From contig MU833020.1 of the NCBI GenBank assembly GCA_029204225.1, positions 1 through 62,473 of the forward strand: a DNA stretch of 62,473 nucleotides. Direction: 5' to 3'. The stretch comes from Diphasiastrum complanatum. Taxonomy: Eukaryota; Streptophyta; Lycopodiopsida; Lycopodiales; Lycopodiaceae. The position numbers and the translations under genes are program-made. Shown piece by piece: positions 20,966-32,399 of the stretch. The number at the start of each line of letters is the position of its first letter. Within the stretch, counting starts at the first letter, position 1. Under the pieces are notes generated by a model, which worked only from the letters and a program-made list of their open reading frames with translations, was not told the DNA's origin and did not search any database.

Positions 20966-23227
20966 CTAAACTGCATCCACAAATTCATTGGTTGTTTTTT
21001 GTATCATTTGAACATCAGTATTTGAAAATTTATCTTTTCTCAAGTATTTCACCATGTTGTCTAACTTTTTCCAAAATTCTACTTTGTGTATACGAGTAGA
21101 ACCTTCTTCTTCAAAATCTAGACTTGCTGCAATAATTTCTTTCCAAACCGTGTATTGAACCTTGGATTGTTTGCCAGAATAATTTGATAAAAATCTTCGA
21201 GCTTTGGATCCTCCAATGCTCGGCTTGCATGGAATATTTCCTGTTTTACCTGATAACTTTTCATCTTTTTTTATTTTAACGTGGTCCTTATATAAGTCTG
21301 CTTTGGAGAATACATCCTCTAATCTGGAAACAGCTTCTTCTGTAGAGGCCTCTGGCTCGGAATCCCATGCAAACAAGATGTGAGATATATTATTTTTTCT
21401 ATAATACGCACATCCGCATGCAATGTACAGATATGAAGATTTCGTAGAGGAATCGGTAGTACAGGTTTCCAATTAGGATCTTCTCGATCTCTTGATATTC
21501 ATGTACTCCTTGTCATGTCTTTTGTTGTTTTCATGCAGTACAAACAAGGGTGTTTAGAGTTAGCGCCTTGAGATACATTGAACTTAAATTCTAATGTCTT
21601 CAGATCTCTTGCTAAATGCCATTCAATGTTGAAAGTGCCAATTCCAGGAATATTGAGTGGAACTCCCTCCATGTGATTTTATATGGTGATAGGATATGAT
21701 GTTCTATTAAATATCCATGAGAGAGTGTTATGGTCTTCTTTCAGCACCTATAAGAGAATACAAAAATGTGATTAGCCTCATAATATTAACACAGAGAATA
21801 TTTTAGATATGAAATTCATATTCAAATAATTATCCCTATTTATTATGCAAAGGAACTGCTATACATGAAATGCTGCCAACCATAAGATATCATTTTCTGA
21901 TTGAACACTGAAATTAAGGCCTTCTAAGTCTTCTAAATTTGAAAGTGTTCCATTCATGATTGTGAGACTGACCCTTTTCCATTTTTTGTCCTTTTATAAT
22001 TTCAGACTCATCTAACTTGAGAACAACTATCAACTTGTTATTGACATTCTCATCTGTAATACCGTAAAATTTATGATGAATGTTAATAATTGATAAATGT
22101 CAATAAATAAATTGTATGAATTGTTATATGCTAGACTTTCTCCTTTCGAGCAATACACTTCATTGATATGAGATGGATTACCAACTATTGTCTGCATACC
22201 ATGGTCTAACATGTCTCTATTTTCTTAAGATGAAATGGTCGTGGGATTGGAAACTTTTTAATATTTACCTGTGCAAATGCCTCCTTTATCATCTTAAACA
22301 TTGTTGCATATGCTTCCCTACTAATGCTAGAAAAGTCACATGCTCCCTGAAGCAATGTAGTGTCTAATATTTTTTCTACTTCAAGCCATAATGCTATCAC
22401 TAACTGAAGCCTTAATCTTTTTCATTTTGTTATTATTTAACATTGATTTCATAGATTTAGAAGTCAAGATAGAGCCTAGTGAGTTTCCAATTGAAATATC
22501 ATCGGCCAAATGGTCTTCAACAACCAATGCTGATCTGCATTGCAAACATAATGTTCATGAAAATGTCAGTAGAAATTAGGACACTCATAGTATTCACAAC
22601 AGTGTATAATAAGCAAATCAACAGAAAGTTGAAATGAATAAATAAGAAAATTAGTGATTATGAATGAATCAAAAAGTTCAAGTAATTTTCAGTATCAAAT
22701 AAGCTATAACTTACTTGAATGCACGGATTCGTCTTTTTCTATGACCTCCTCTGAAGGATAGATCACATATATCCTTGTTTACCAGTCTTTTCCTCTTGTT
22801 GCTTCAGACCTTTCTGTTGAGCACATCCATATCTTTAACAAGAGACAAATATGAGATACGCATGGATTGAAATGCAACTTTTATCTCATCATTACTAGTT
22901 GTATAATGATGCAAAGAAGATTTCAACCTTCGGATCTCCTCCTTGAGCATCTCATTTTCATCCAAACAAGTTTTCATCTTTGTAGAATTTTCTTCGCACT
23001 CCTTTGATATTTTCCTTGATTCCTCTTCCAAATAATGTATTCTTTGCATTAAATGTGCATTCCCATAGAGCATCAAATTCTCACAGTAACCCAAAAGGCC
23101 ATTTTTACCGTGACACATATAGATTATTAATTGACTCACCGAATGAAAATATGGATGTTGCAATGAACATGGATCAATAGGATACAATGTTCCTGATAAC
23201 CAATCTACATGCTTTAGCTTTTCCTCC
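20966..23227 (-). pseudogene. multi-exon transposase-like gene, block gene 2
   Basis: At least four exons with consensus splice sites can be read: A 23227-22715 (acceptor TACAG, donor GTAAGT; coiled coil, then a basic KRKR/HRKRR stretch that could be a nuclear signal), B 22534-22269 (GCAG acceptor, GTAAAT donor; A/B phase joins as AA|A), C 22053-21865, D 21747-20966 (phase 0 join). Late motifs include LKLDESEI, EWHLARDLKTL, GANSKHPCLYC, PIPLRNLHICTLHA, ILFAWDSE and GSKARRFLSN. From memory this pattern occurs in uncharacterised, probably transposase-derived proteins with an RNase H-like fold; that assignment is inference. Exons B, C and D contain frameshifts and D has TAA and TGA stops, so it is dead. 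Confidence 0.6.
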
Positions 23228-23687
23228 CTGTATTAGACCATATCATAAGTTGACAATCTGGGCTGCTTTGAATTTCTTGTCCTGAGCGGAGCATATTCTG
23301 GTGACAGATCTACATGAAGATGATAAAGCTTTGTCATCAGTACAGTAGTAACAAAGCTGGAGATGGTGCTAACAACTCTGCTGGAGATAGAGATGGCGCT
23401 AAACACTTGTTTTTGACCCTGGAGATAGAGATGGCGTAGGCTTTTTTCAGAAATGTCACTCCTAATTCAAATTTTTTAGTGTTCCTGACTATTGGGAGGG
23501 AATATTTCAGCATTTTGAAAAGTTATATTTTAACTATGGTTAAACACCAGTGAAGTTTGATGTGACTAAACTAAGGTGCATTCATTTACATGGAAAGTAG
23601 TGCGGGCAAATGCGTAAAGAAGTTAGAAAATAATATTATAATTACTTTATAGTTATTTTTCTCTCTCCTACATGGCATTTCTTATAG

Positions 23688-24431
23688 GGCCCTCTTTGGG
23701 CCCATATTTTCTCTAATGATTTTTTGTCCCAGTTTTTTGAGGATACTTGTCTTGTGGCAGTGCATGGTAAGCATGTCACCATCATGCCAAAAGATCGCGT
23801 CATTCTCAGAAGGCTTCGGGACCGTTTTTCTAGTCTGTATGTTGATAATGCCAGCACCTCCAGAGACCTGCCTCTGGATAGAACCAACTTGCGGACTCCC
23901 TCTAGGAGGAAGAGGAAGCAGACTGTCCCCAAGAAGGCTGGATCTCGAAGGCCAGTTGCTTCCCTTCCTCCTAGAGTTATCCCGACCAAGAGACCCCGGA
24001 TCATCTTGAGCTTTGAGTCAGATGCTGGAGAATCTCATTCAGATTGAGAATCTTCACTCCTTTCTCCTCCTATTATTCGTCCAGCTCCTCAACAGGTTTC
24101 TTCACTAAAAGAGTTGATTACCCAAGAGGAGCTCGACAAAATAATAGAGAAATCTATAAATATTGTTTCGACTTCTTTTTATGCTTCTGTACATAATCTT
24201 TTTGTAAGAATTCCATAAGATTCTGCCCAAGTTTATTTTGATTCTGACCATTGTAACCAATACAAGGCCTACCTAGCTAATAAAATTGATCTTCTCGATA
24301 ATTTTTTTGATTTTTTTCTTCCAGATTCACATACAAGCTTTAAATTAGGTCCCAAATTTTGTGCCGAGCTGAAAGATAAAACCTCAGAAATTTCAGATGT
24401 AATAGTAGAAGCCGAAGTATCTTTTTTGTAG
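23688..24431 (+). pseudogene. histone H3 C-terminal-like ORF with long novel tail, block gene 3
   Basis: The frame begins after a splice acceptor (TTTCTTATAG at 23687) and is open except for TGA at 24045 and one TAA near 24215, about 248 codons. Residues about 9-45 match the histone H3 alpha-2/alpha-3 region: FFEDTCL, VHGKHVTIMPKDRVILRRLRDRF against the H3 pattern LFEDTNL, HAKRVTIMPKD, ARRIRG. The H3 N-terminal tail is not present. After it comes a basic stretch (SRRKRKQ, TKRPR) and an acidic, hydrophobic region unlike any histone. It could be a decayed H3-variant fusion or a gene captured by a mobile element. Confidence 0.6.
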
Positions 24432-25210
24432 AATAGTATTAGTTCCAATTCTCATGGTATAGTTTTTGTTGTTAGTCCATTTTTCATGGAGCGATAAAGG
24501 CAAAAGTTGCCAATTTTGAGAAGACTGTATATTTTATCAAATGCAGTCCTGTGGCAAAATTCTATTTGATTCCATATGAAAATAAGTAAGGATTGCTCTT
24601 TTGTTTTTCTTGTTTTAATCTGGATTGTTGCATGCTTCATTGCTTTAATAAGTAAGGATTGCTTTCATAAGTATGGATTTATCGATATTTGCATTTTGGT
24701 TGTTGCAGTTGGCATTGGAGCCTGAACATTCTTTCTGTAAAGATAAATAAGGAGGGGGAATCAAATTTTCTATTTGTAAAATTAAACTCAGCTGCAAATA
24801 TACATAGAGAATTTGATTCTCTATTTCATGATGCCATTTGGGAAATACCGACAACGACAACTTCAATTGGAGAGATAACCATTAGATCACTTAAGATATA
24901 TTCAATTTATCTCTAATATGCATGTATTATTTTTTTAGTTCAAATCCATCGTCATAGCATAAATAAAATTTCTATCATAATATTACTAATTTTTGTTCTA
25001 TATATGCAATGTGTACAACAAAACGATACTTTTACTTGTACATGGTTCGTCCTGTACAATACGAAGCTATTTTTTGAGTGGTATAATTTACAAGTGGATG
25101 TAGATATTGAAAAGGTAATATTCTGTTCATTTGTAGTTCCTTTCATTTGATTCATATTCTTTTACTATCATTGTTTGTAATTTGCTGATTCTCGTGTTTT
25201 GTGATGACAG

Positions 25211-25567
25211 TTCACTCTTGAGCCGTATACTCCTAACGATGTATATAGATTTCGGCAAGAGTTGATCAGAACCTATGCCCAAAACGGTGTAAGCGTTGCA
25301 CCTGAGATCGAGGGCCCTCAAAAGCAAGTTGCTCCTACTTTAACAGCCTTTCAGGTTGCTCAGGATGCAGATCTTATATTATATGATCAAAAAGGAATAA
25401 AAGTCCTTCCTAATACAGTGGAAGGCAATATTATAGCAAAGAGTCCTCTTGTCTTAAAAGGCATTGAGGCCCTTCCTGAAAAAGAGGAACACGCGATTAT
25501 AGAAGGAGCTATTCCCTTATCAGTTCCTAATACTAATAAAGAAAATATAGAAAAATTGACTGAATAG
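25211..25567 (+). pseudogene. terminal exon of block gene 3 or separate gene
   Basis: A clean 118-codon frame from a good acceptor (GTGATGACAG) to TAG. Not recognised. It begins FTLEPYTPNDVYRFRQELI and has an acidic tail rich in Pro, Val and Glu. An unassigned frame at 24689-24916 lies between it and the H3-like exon and may be another exon. Same strand and spacing suggest one transcript, but the phases could not be confirmed. Confidence 0.45.
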
Positions 25568-25760
25568 AGATCTATTTATAGATAGAGATACATAAAAAAA
25601 AAGATACAATCATTTTACATGTAAACAACCCATTTATGGGTTTTTTTTATTGATATCACAATAGATTCTTACAATCAGCTTGTGTCCATAGTCTAATAAT
25701 GGAATGCAATTTTTCTATAATGATAAAAAGACATTGGCATGTATTTGCTGATAGTGAATC

Positions 25761-27205
25761 TCAATGTTCTTTCATAAGTTGGATTGTTTCGCCAATATCT
25801 CTGCATTTGATCTCGATCTCATGTCTTTTACGTACCTACATAAAACTAATACAAAGTTAGTTAGAATTAGTACAGAGTTTGAATTAGAAAGTTTTAATTG
25901 AAACTATTCATAAAAGATCGAGTGTTTATAGTTACTTACGAGTTTATCATTGAAAATGAATCTGAAGTCTGAAAGTACATCACCTTGTAGGAGCAATAGT
26001 TCCCACCTGATGTAGTTTAGACTCCAATCTTCTTCCACCTCAATCCATGTCAAAACGACATCATTGTATATAATATCAATATTTTTTCATTTTGAATGTC
26101 CACTGGCTTCCAAGTCTTGATCGAGTGGCACCCATTTACCTTTATTTTTTTTTCGTCTTTGATAATGGAAGCATAAGCTCAACATTTGTTTTTCAATTTG
26201 ATAACGGAAGCACATGGAAGACATTTTAATTCTGCATTCTACTTCTCCATCTGATTGTTCGTCCCAACCTTCATCCATAAGTTCAGATAATAAACTATCT
26301 GATAAATTTTTGCATACAAACATCGTTGGACTTTTGTGTACATTGACACTTGAAAAGAAATCAACAAAAATATTCAAGGAAATAAACCAACTCAATCTGA
26401 CTATTTTTTATCTCGTGCTCATTTACATCATTATATATCTTGCAACAAAATGATTCTGAAATTGTAGCATTTGGTGCAATCCATTCATCACTTTCAAAAC
26501 TAGGTAATGGAATTGGTACTATTTGTTCAAAATTTTCTTTTGTATCAGGAATGTACATTGATTTATAAAAAAAGGTCCCACTATCAGCTAGATCTTTTGC
26601 AGTTCTACCTCGATATTGCAGCTGTCCAATATCAGTGTGAATAAAATCTAACACACCTGATAAAGATCCACTCGGCTCGCATTCATTTATGTTGGATGGA
26701 TATAAATCTGCAAGAGAAAAATGATCAGATTGGCAAGTTTACTATCAAATAACAAATATCAAAGTATAAAAAATATCAATACTCACAGTTGTTTTTTTTG
26801 TGATCCTGACGGTTGAATCCTTGCACTTATCTCCAAATGCATATATACATGTTGGACTAGAATTTTAGAAATAGAGTTTCCTCCTAATGATGTTTTGAAA
26901 TCCAAATTTCTAGCTTTTCAATAAGATCAAAATGATAGTTTTGACCTTTTGCTTTTAGGAAATGCTCCTTTTGATGATGGATGCATCAAAACCCAAGAGT
27001 TTTTTGAATATTTTCTTGGCACCCATAATCCATTATCAGATGTCTCATTGAATAGAAGCAGAGAGTCAATTGAGGAGCACGACTTCCTTGATGGCGCCAT
27101 TCGTAATGTGCATGCAAAAGTCTAAAACAATGAACTATAAATCTGAAAATTTGCATAGACGAAAAGCCATGAATATGAGAAAATGTGTTGGTGTAAATTC
27201 GAAAC
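25761..27205 (-). pseudogene. unrecognised multi-exon gene, block gene 4
   Basis: Exons on the minus strand: 27205-26960 and 26930-26787 (ends at GTGAGT), 26707-26427 (acceptor CTCTTGCAG, donor GTAAAT), 26348-25940 (donor GTAAGT), 25835-25761 (acceptor TATGTAG, ends TGA). The last two exons join in phase 0 as FNDKL|VRKRHE. One in-frame TGA sits at about 26088. Readable pieces include EWRHQGSRAPQL, YIPDTKENFEQIVPIPLPSF, MDEGWDEQSDGEV and KNKGKWVPLDQDLE. No family recognised. It is convergent with block gene 3. Confidence 0.5.
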
Positions 27206-27207
27206 AC

Positions 27208-28200
27208 TAATCTATTTGGCGCCAGGAATTAACTTTGGTTAGCCCTGTTAACCATTATTTGGTACATTAATGGTACATCGATTTTCTCATCTCAACCATC
27301 TGTCATATTCATTTTCAATATTTTTGGGTCTCTTCGGGCAGTGATGAGCTGGAAGGGCAGGCCTCATCAACCAATAGCATTTCCACATGTTGCCCGACGA
27401 AACAACAATATATTCTCAAAATTTTTATTATATTTATATTTGGAAATTCTACGTTACGTGGAACTCCAATTTCAAGGTTTCAATTGGTCCACATGGCAAC
27501 GAAAATAAGAGAAAAAAAGAAAACATCTTTTTCAAAGACCCTCTTCATGCTCTAACTTTCTCTAATGAAGAATTATCTAATGGTCGTGACAATGACAAGT
27601 TATTCAACGATATATCGAAGGTAAAGATGCCTTAATAAATGAAACTAAAGGAAGGACTATAACCCGAAGGGCAATTATGAAACGACACGAACCTTAATAA
27701 GAAGGCTAGCCCTAAGAGGACTACACTCCAGAAGATTCATTTATTGTGCTCCATGCAAACGTTGCAATCTTCCACGTGTTTGCTTCTCATTGGAGTAAAG
27801 TTGCATGGATGACAAGGATGCCACCTAGGAATTGAACACTTGTAATTTTCCTATTGGATAGAATTAATTAATCAAATTAAATAAGAAGCGACATATCGGT
27901 TGCTAAAGAGTTGTGCACTTTCGCACTAGCTCCCTATATACTTCACATACGCTTCAATACAATTGTCGAGTTTTTCAGGAGATAACAGAGAGAGTTTGAG
28001 TCTTCAAGTTTTTCCTGCTCTTTGTGCTTGCTAAGTTCTTCTATTTCTAACAGTTGGTAAGCCTCGACTTGTTAGATGTGCCAGTGATCGTAACTCTGAT
28101 CAAACAACTCCTTAGCCTTGATACTATCGTATGTGTGCAATTGTAGATTCACTACTAAAGTTGTCTTAAAACTAATTAATTATTTGGTTGTCTGGTCAGA
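27208..28200. other. 1 kb intergenic or LTR-like region with TATA-type promoter
   Basis: No supported ORF. A TATA-like CCCTATATACTTC near 27930 is followed about 30 bp on by a plausible start region and a U-rich/CT stretch, resembling a promoter or an LTR. No direct repeat partner was found, so it stays unassigned. Confidence 0.35.
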
Positions 28201-28201
28201 A

Positions 28202-28777
28202 ATGTCATTAGGTCAGGAAAAATTGAAGGAAAGTATTTTCAAGAATCAGATCTTTATGGAAAATGACTTGGAAAACTACTTTTTGGCTCATTTTTTGCAC
28301 ATATTGTTTTACCTTTAGCACTTGGACCAATTCCAATTCTAAGTTTTACATCACTTTCCAGACTGCCACACACAAGCGTGTTACTGAAGCTGCCCTTGCA
28401 GCCATAGGTATCACATCTGGCACTGAGCCATCGCCAAACCACAAGCACACAAAGAACGTGATCACGCCGTTCATAGACACAACCATTGAGTTTTTTTAGA
28501 CTCATGACGGGTATCTCCTAGAATCCATCTGAGATCCCATCATCCACGTCGCAGCCCAGCTTCTGAACAACTCCCTCTGATGGTTGGAAACCTCAAGAAG
28601 GAACACATTTCTTCACAAATCCTGCACCTCATTATAGACTCCAACTACAAATTAGGATTTGGCCCGCTAGAACCTTACAACTGGTATAAGACAATTTTTG
28701 GTGAGTTGAAGCAGGCAATCAAGAGTAACACCAAGCAACAATCGATTAGGGAGCATGTTCCAGACAAACAAATGTAG
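28202..28777 (+). pseudogene. weak, stop-interrupted coding-like region
   Basis: Short plus-strand frames (28202-28318, 28263-28499, 28580-28777) with fragments such as THDGYLLESI and DPIIHVAAQLLN. Several stops interrupt any single reading. The family is not recognised; it may be a decayed host or element gene. Confidence 0.25.
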
Positions 28778-29275
28778 AACAAGTAAACAACTCATCAACA
28801 TCAGTGGTATGTTTGTTAGTGATAGTGGGCTAAATAGACGTGGCTCTCAATTTTGGCCCACAATCCATTCCTCATCCCTTTACCTTCTTAATGTTTTATG
28901 CCATTGTTGCAGATTTTGTCTTGACTAGTATTTGTTTCTCCTCAACTTGCAAGTTCTAGACATTTTTTACCTCAATTTCTTGCTTTGAACTCTCTGAAAT
29001 TAGATGTTGTAAATGCCTACGTGACTTATGATTTTTCTCTGATTTCCAAGAATGTCTTTCCAACATACATGGGTATTATAATTCATATAAAAAGAAAGTT
29101 TCTTTAGTGGGAAACCAAAATTGGGATTTCAAATAAACCATAAAAGATCTTTAAGGCTAGTTCACATTTGATTCGCACAGATAGTCTATTCGTGCATGGA
29201 ATGGGTATTTTCATCTGCAAAAATTGGAGTTTTTCATAGAAAGAGTAAATATATAGATATTCAATACCATTTTGT
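28745..29275 (+). repeat. dispersed repeat R1, copy 1
   Basis: About 530 bp also found at 58290-58787 (+) and 37350-37790 (-), recognisable from AGGGAGCATGTT, TTTGTTTCTCCTCAACTTGC and CTAGTTCACATTTGATTC. At this copy the 3' end runs into copia RNase H; in the other two it runs into chromovirus integrase. Confidence 0.8.
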
Positions 29276-29429
29276 TAAGGATTTGGTATAGAGTAACAGA
29301 ATGATTTTGAGCTATTGCTCTACTGATGAAATGATAGCAGATGCAATGACCAAAGCATTGCCAAGACATAGATCTAACTACCTTAAAGATGGATTAGGAG
29401 TCAAAGAAATCAAAATAGAAAATGGCTAG
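29240..29429 (+). pseudogene. copia RNase H C-terminal fragment
   Basis: Reads SKYIDIQYHFVKDLV, then after a stop the end of pol, YCSTDEMIADAMTKALPRHR, the typical C-terminus of copia RNase H. A purine-rich stretch (GAGGAAGGGA) follows, as expected before a 3' LTR. The rest of the element is not present upstream. Confidence 0.8.
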
Positions 29430-29448
29430 AAGTGAGGAAGGGATTCTT

Positions 29449-30070
29449 GGTGCTCAACAACTTGACTGGTGACATTTGTCAGTTGCATGATGTCAGCCAC
29501 ACTGTACTGCTGAGCACCAAGTCTCAATTCAAGCCATAAAATGAATCCACTTTAGGTACAAAACATGGATGAGAAATGCTATGCGTTCTTTTTGCTTTGG
29601 TGTCTGAAGATTACTCGTTCTTGCTTAGTTTGGAATGCATGAATTCATAGCATGCATTAATCTTCTGCTATAAATATTATTTTTGTTAACAATTTATACA
29701 CTACCAATTTGCTTGGGTTAAAGTACATAAACCACCCAACCAACATGAAGAAGATATTCAATACCCTAACCACTTCACCCCCAAGCCACAGTGAATGAAT
29801 TTAAGAGAGGAGAGGAAACTGGCTCAAGAATCTGAAATTCCAATAGGGAGATGGGCGAGTTTCCATGGTATGTATTTTCTCCAAGAGGAGAGAATATCCC
29901 CCTTAAGATCCCCATGCAACCTATATTAAGCTATTGATCTCCTATTCTTGCATTATAGCAGTCAAAAATCATGCAAGTGCTCCTTGTCGGAGAAATTGGA
30001 TGATCAGTCTGTTCAATTTTCTCGGTGTGTGCACTACTGGTGACTTAGTAGGCGAACGCAACATTTTAAA
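29449..30070 (+). repeat. LTR-like fragments R2 and R3
   Basis: 29449-29519 has an inverted pair TGGTGCTCA / TGAGCACCA. The stretch 29590-29725 is repeated inverted at about 39500-39645. The stretch 29725-30070 is repeated inverted at about 59725-60115 and is related to the chromovirus LTR. They are probably remains of LTRs from two families joined by rearrangement. Confidence 0.65.
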
Positions 30071-30195
30071 TGTTCAGTAATCCAGATTCTATATTGTACT
30101 ACAGGCAGCAAGATGAATTTTCTTGCCTAAGACCTCTCACCAGTGACAATGTTGACTCTGTTTGTTGTTCAATCTGTAATTTTAGGTGTTTGGCA

Positions 30196-31317
30196 ATGTT
30201 GACTATGTTTTCTAGTCAATCTATAACTCTAGGTGTTTTGCACTGGAATATAGAATGCAATTGAGCAGTATTATTTCCTTGTATCTACATATTGTTGTGA
30301 TGGTTAGTTCTGGGTTCTATAATAGCGATGTTCAGTTGATTGGTCATGAGAAATATCTTCGATTCTTGTCAAGATATCCAAGTTGTAGCTACTTGATTTT
30401 GACATATTACGATCATGAGAAATATCTTCAATTCATGTCATGATAGCCGAGTTATAGTTGCTTGATTTTGTCGTATTGAAGTCAGTGGATCTATTTGCGA
30501 CATCTTCTGATCTTGTCGACGTTGTTTGGATGCTATGAACACAAGGATGGCTCGACATTTTCTTGATGTTGTTCCTATTTGGATATTTAGAATATAGTCC
30601 AGGAAACAACAATCGATCAACCAAGTTGGACCAGCTTGTCAGGACAATCCTCATATTATAACTAAGTCATTACTTTAATTCTTGTGATAACTTAGGCCTA
30701 ACAGAAATATATCACAACAATTCTATTTATGTTTGTAGGTATGATCCACTTATCTATAGACCCCTACAAGAAGTGGACAACTCGAATGATAGAGCAATAG
30801 ACGTCAATATGTATAGTGTTCAATTTAGGTTTGGACATTGTCTAAATTTTTCCTCTAGAAGAGTACCTAATGAGGTTGTATAATTGCAAGGAATGTCGAT
30901 TTTGTTAAAAATTGAGCTGGTGGGATCCTAATAGACATGTGAGACTAGGGAAAGGGTTTGTTCCATGTATGAGCCACATTGAACATGTCTATAGGTGTCG
31001 AAGCCTCCTGACATACATTTTCCTAAACCCTGGTTTATTCAAACTTTCACGGCCATAAGTTGATGGTTACTCATCCTTTCTAAGGGCATCTCTTTGATTG
31101 ATGATGGTTGGAGTGACAGTAGGAGTTGCTCTATTTAGGGTGTTCTTGGTTATTCATGGGGTAAGACATACTTTGTGATAATTCAAAAGGCAAAAAAGTG
31201 CAGAAAGGCTTTGTGCAATTTGGACTAAATGTGTAAAATTGGTTGGACCACAAAACGTCATTCAAAATTCGGGATGGCGAGGCATCAAATAGACCAGCTG
31301 GAAGGCTTTTGACAGAA
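30196..31317 (+). mobile_element. hAT transposon relic, copy 1, truncated
   Basis: Inverted copy of 45695-46924. The readable transposase part is near 31095-31317 (SLIDDGWSDSRS, then a shifted continuation equivalent to the DUF659-like region of copy 2). Homology with copy 2 stops at GACAGA (31317), exactly where a chromovirus LTR begins, so the copy was truncated by that insertion or by a later rearrangement. Confidence 0.75.
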
Positions 31318-31451
31318 CATAATAATTTTAGAGCTTCTAATGTGCAATGGTGGCGTAAGCGATGAGCAGACAACCAGACAAATCAATTAGATACTCAGAT
31401 AGAACATGGAAGCATTGCTATAATGATCGCCAAGTGAAGATCTTTAAGAAT

Positions 31452-31456
31452 CCTAT
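31452..31456. repeat. target-site duplication of copia-2, left copy
   Basis: CCTAT before the left LTR, matched by CCTAT at 36535-36539 after the right LTR. Confidence 0.95.
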
Positions 31457-32276
31457 TGTTGAATTTCACACGTGTGGATTGTCCACTACATGTACTTGTG
31501 ATCTCCTAAGGTGTGTAGATGCACCAAGATCAAGACTAGATTGAGATTCAAGATCTATCTTTGATTCTATGGCAAAAACACACTACTACATGCATTCAAT
31601 CACTTCCAACTCTCACTCACACGTGTGGGAAGTGTTCCAAAAGTATTCTAAGTAAAAACAAGCTGCTCTCCTTGGGTAGAGAGAGAAAAACTATCATGAG
31701 CTCTCGGGTAGAGAGAGAAAGCTAGAAATTCAATGACACTCAAAATCCACTCAATCTCAAAATCAATTAGATCCAAAAGGAGGAGTACAATGATACTAAT
31801 ATATTCATGAGCTACCACTATGCTTAACTATGATTGGATCACACTTTGCCACCTCTTAATCCTATTGGACCATTGATCCATGCACCTCTAAATTCTATTG
31901 GACTATATTCAAGCACACCTCAATTTTCTATTGGACCTCTCAAGGTTCCACCTCTAAATCCTATTGGACCTCTTAAGCTTCATCAAACAAAAGCATGACA
32001 CTTGTCTACACTCTAATTGGCACAAGTTTGGCTCTATTTTGGCTCAATATTGGCATTACAAGTGGAAATGGATAATTTGCCATCTATGCCAAATTTGACC
32101 CTATCAACATCCTACACCTAAATGCTTGACTATGAAATTCTATGAGACCCCTATATCAAACATTTTGATTTACTTTACAATTCTCCACACGTGGGAACAT
32201 CCTCCACACATGTGAGATTCACTTACAAACTTCTATCATAAAAAATACCAAGCTAGATTTTTGCCAATTTCTCACA
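31457..32276 (-). repeat. copia-2 3' LTR
   Basis: 820 bp, TG...CA, next to a minus-strand purine tract (TTTTTTGAGGAG). It has G-box palindromes like copia-1. It is longer than the copia-1 LTR by about 83 bp. Confidence 0.94.
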
Positions 32277-32399
32277 CTCCTCAAAAAATAGCTTGGAAAG
32301 GTGCTAGATCATTTGAGAAATTTGTAAATCTTTTTGAGTGGATCCTTTGGTATGCATAAGAAGTGAAGATCAGCCAAGGGATCCATCATAACAGCACCC

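Noticed and set aside
27205-27220. TGGCGCCA near 27207 as a gypsy primer-binding site
   Set aside because: It is a short palindrome with no LTR end beside it and no gag or pol after it.
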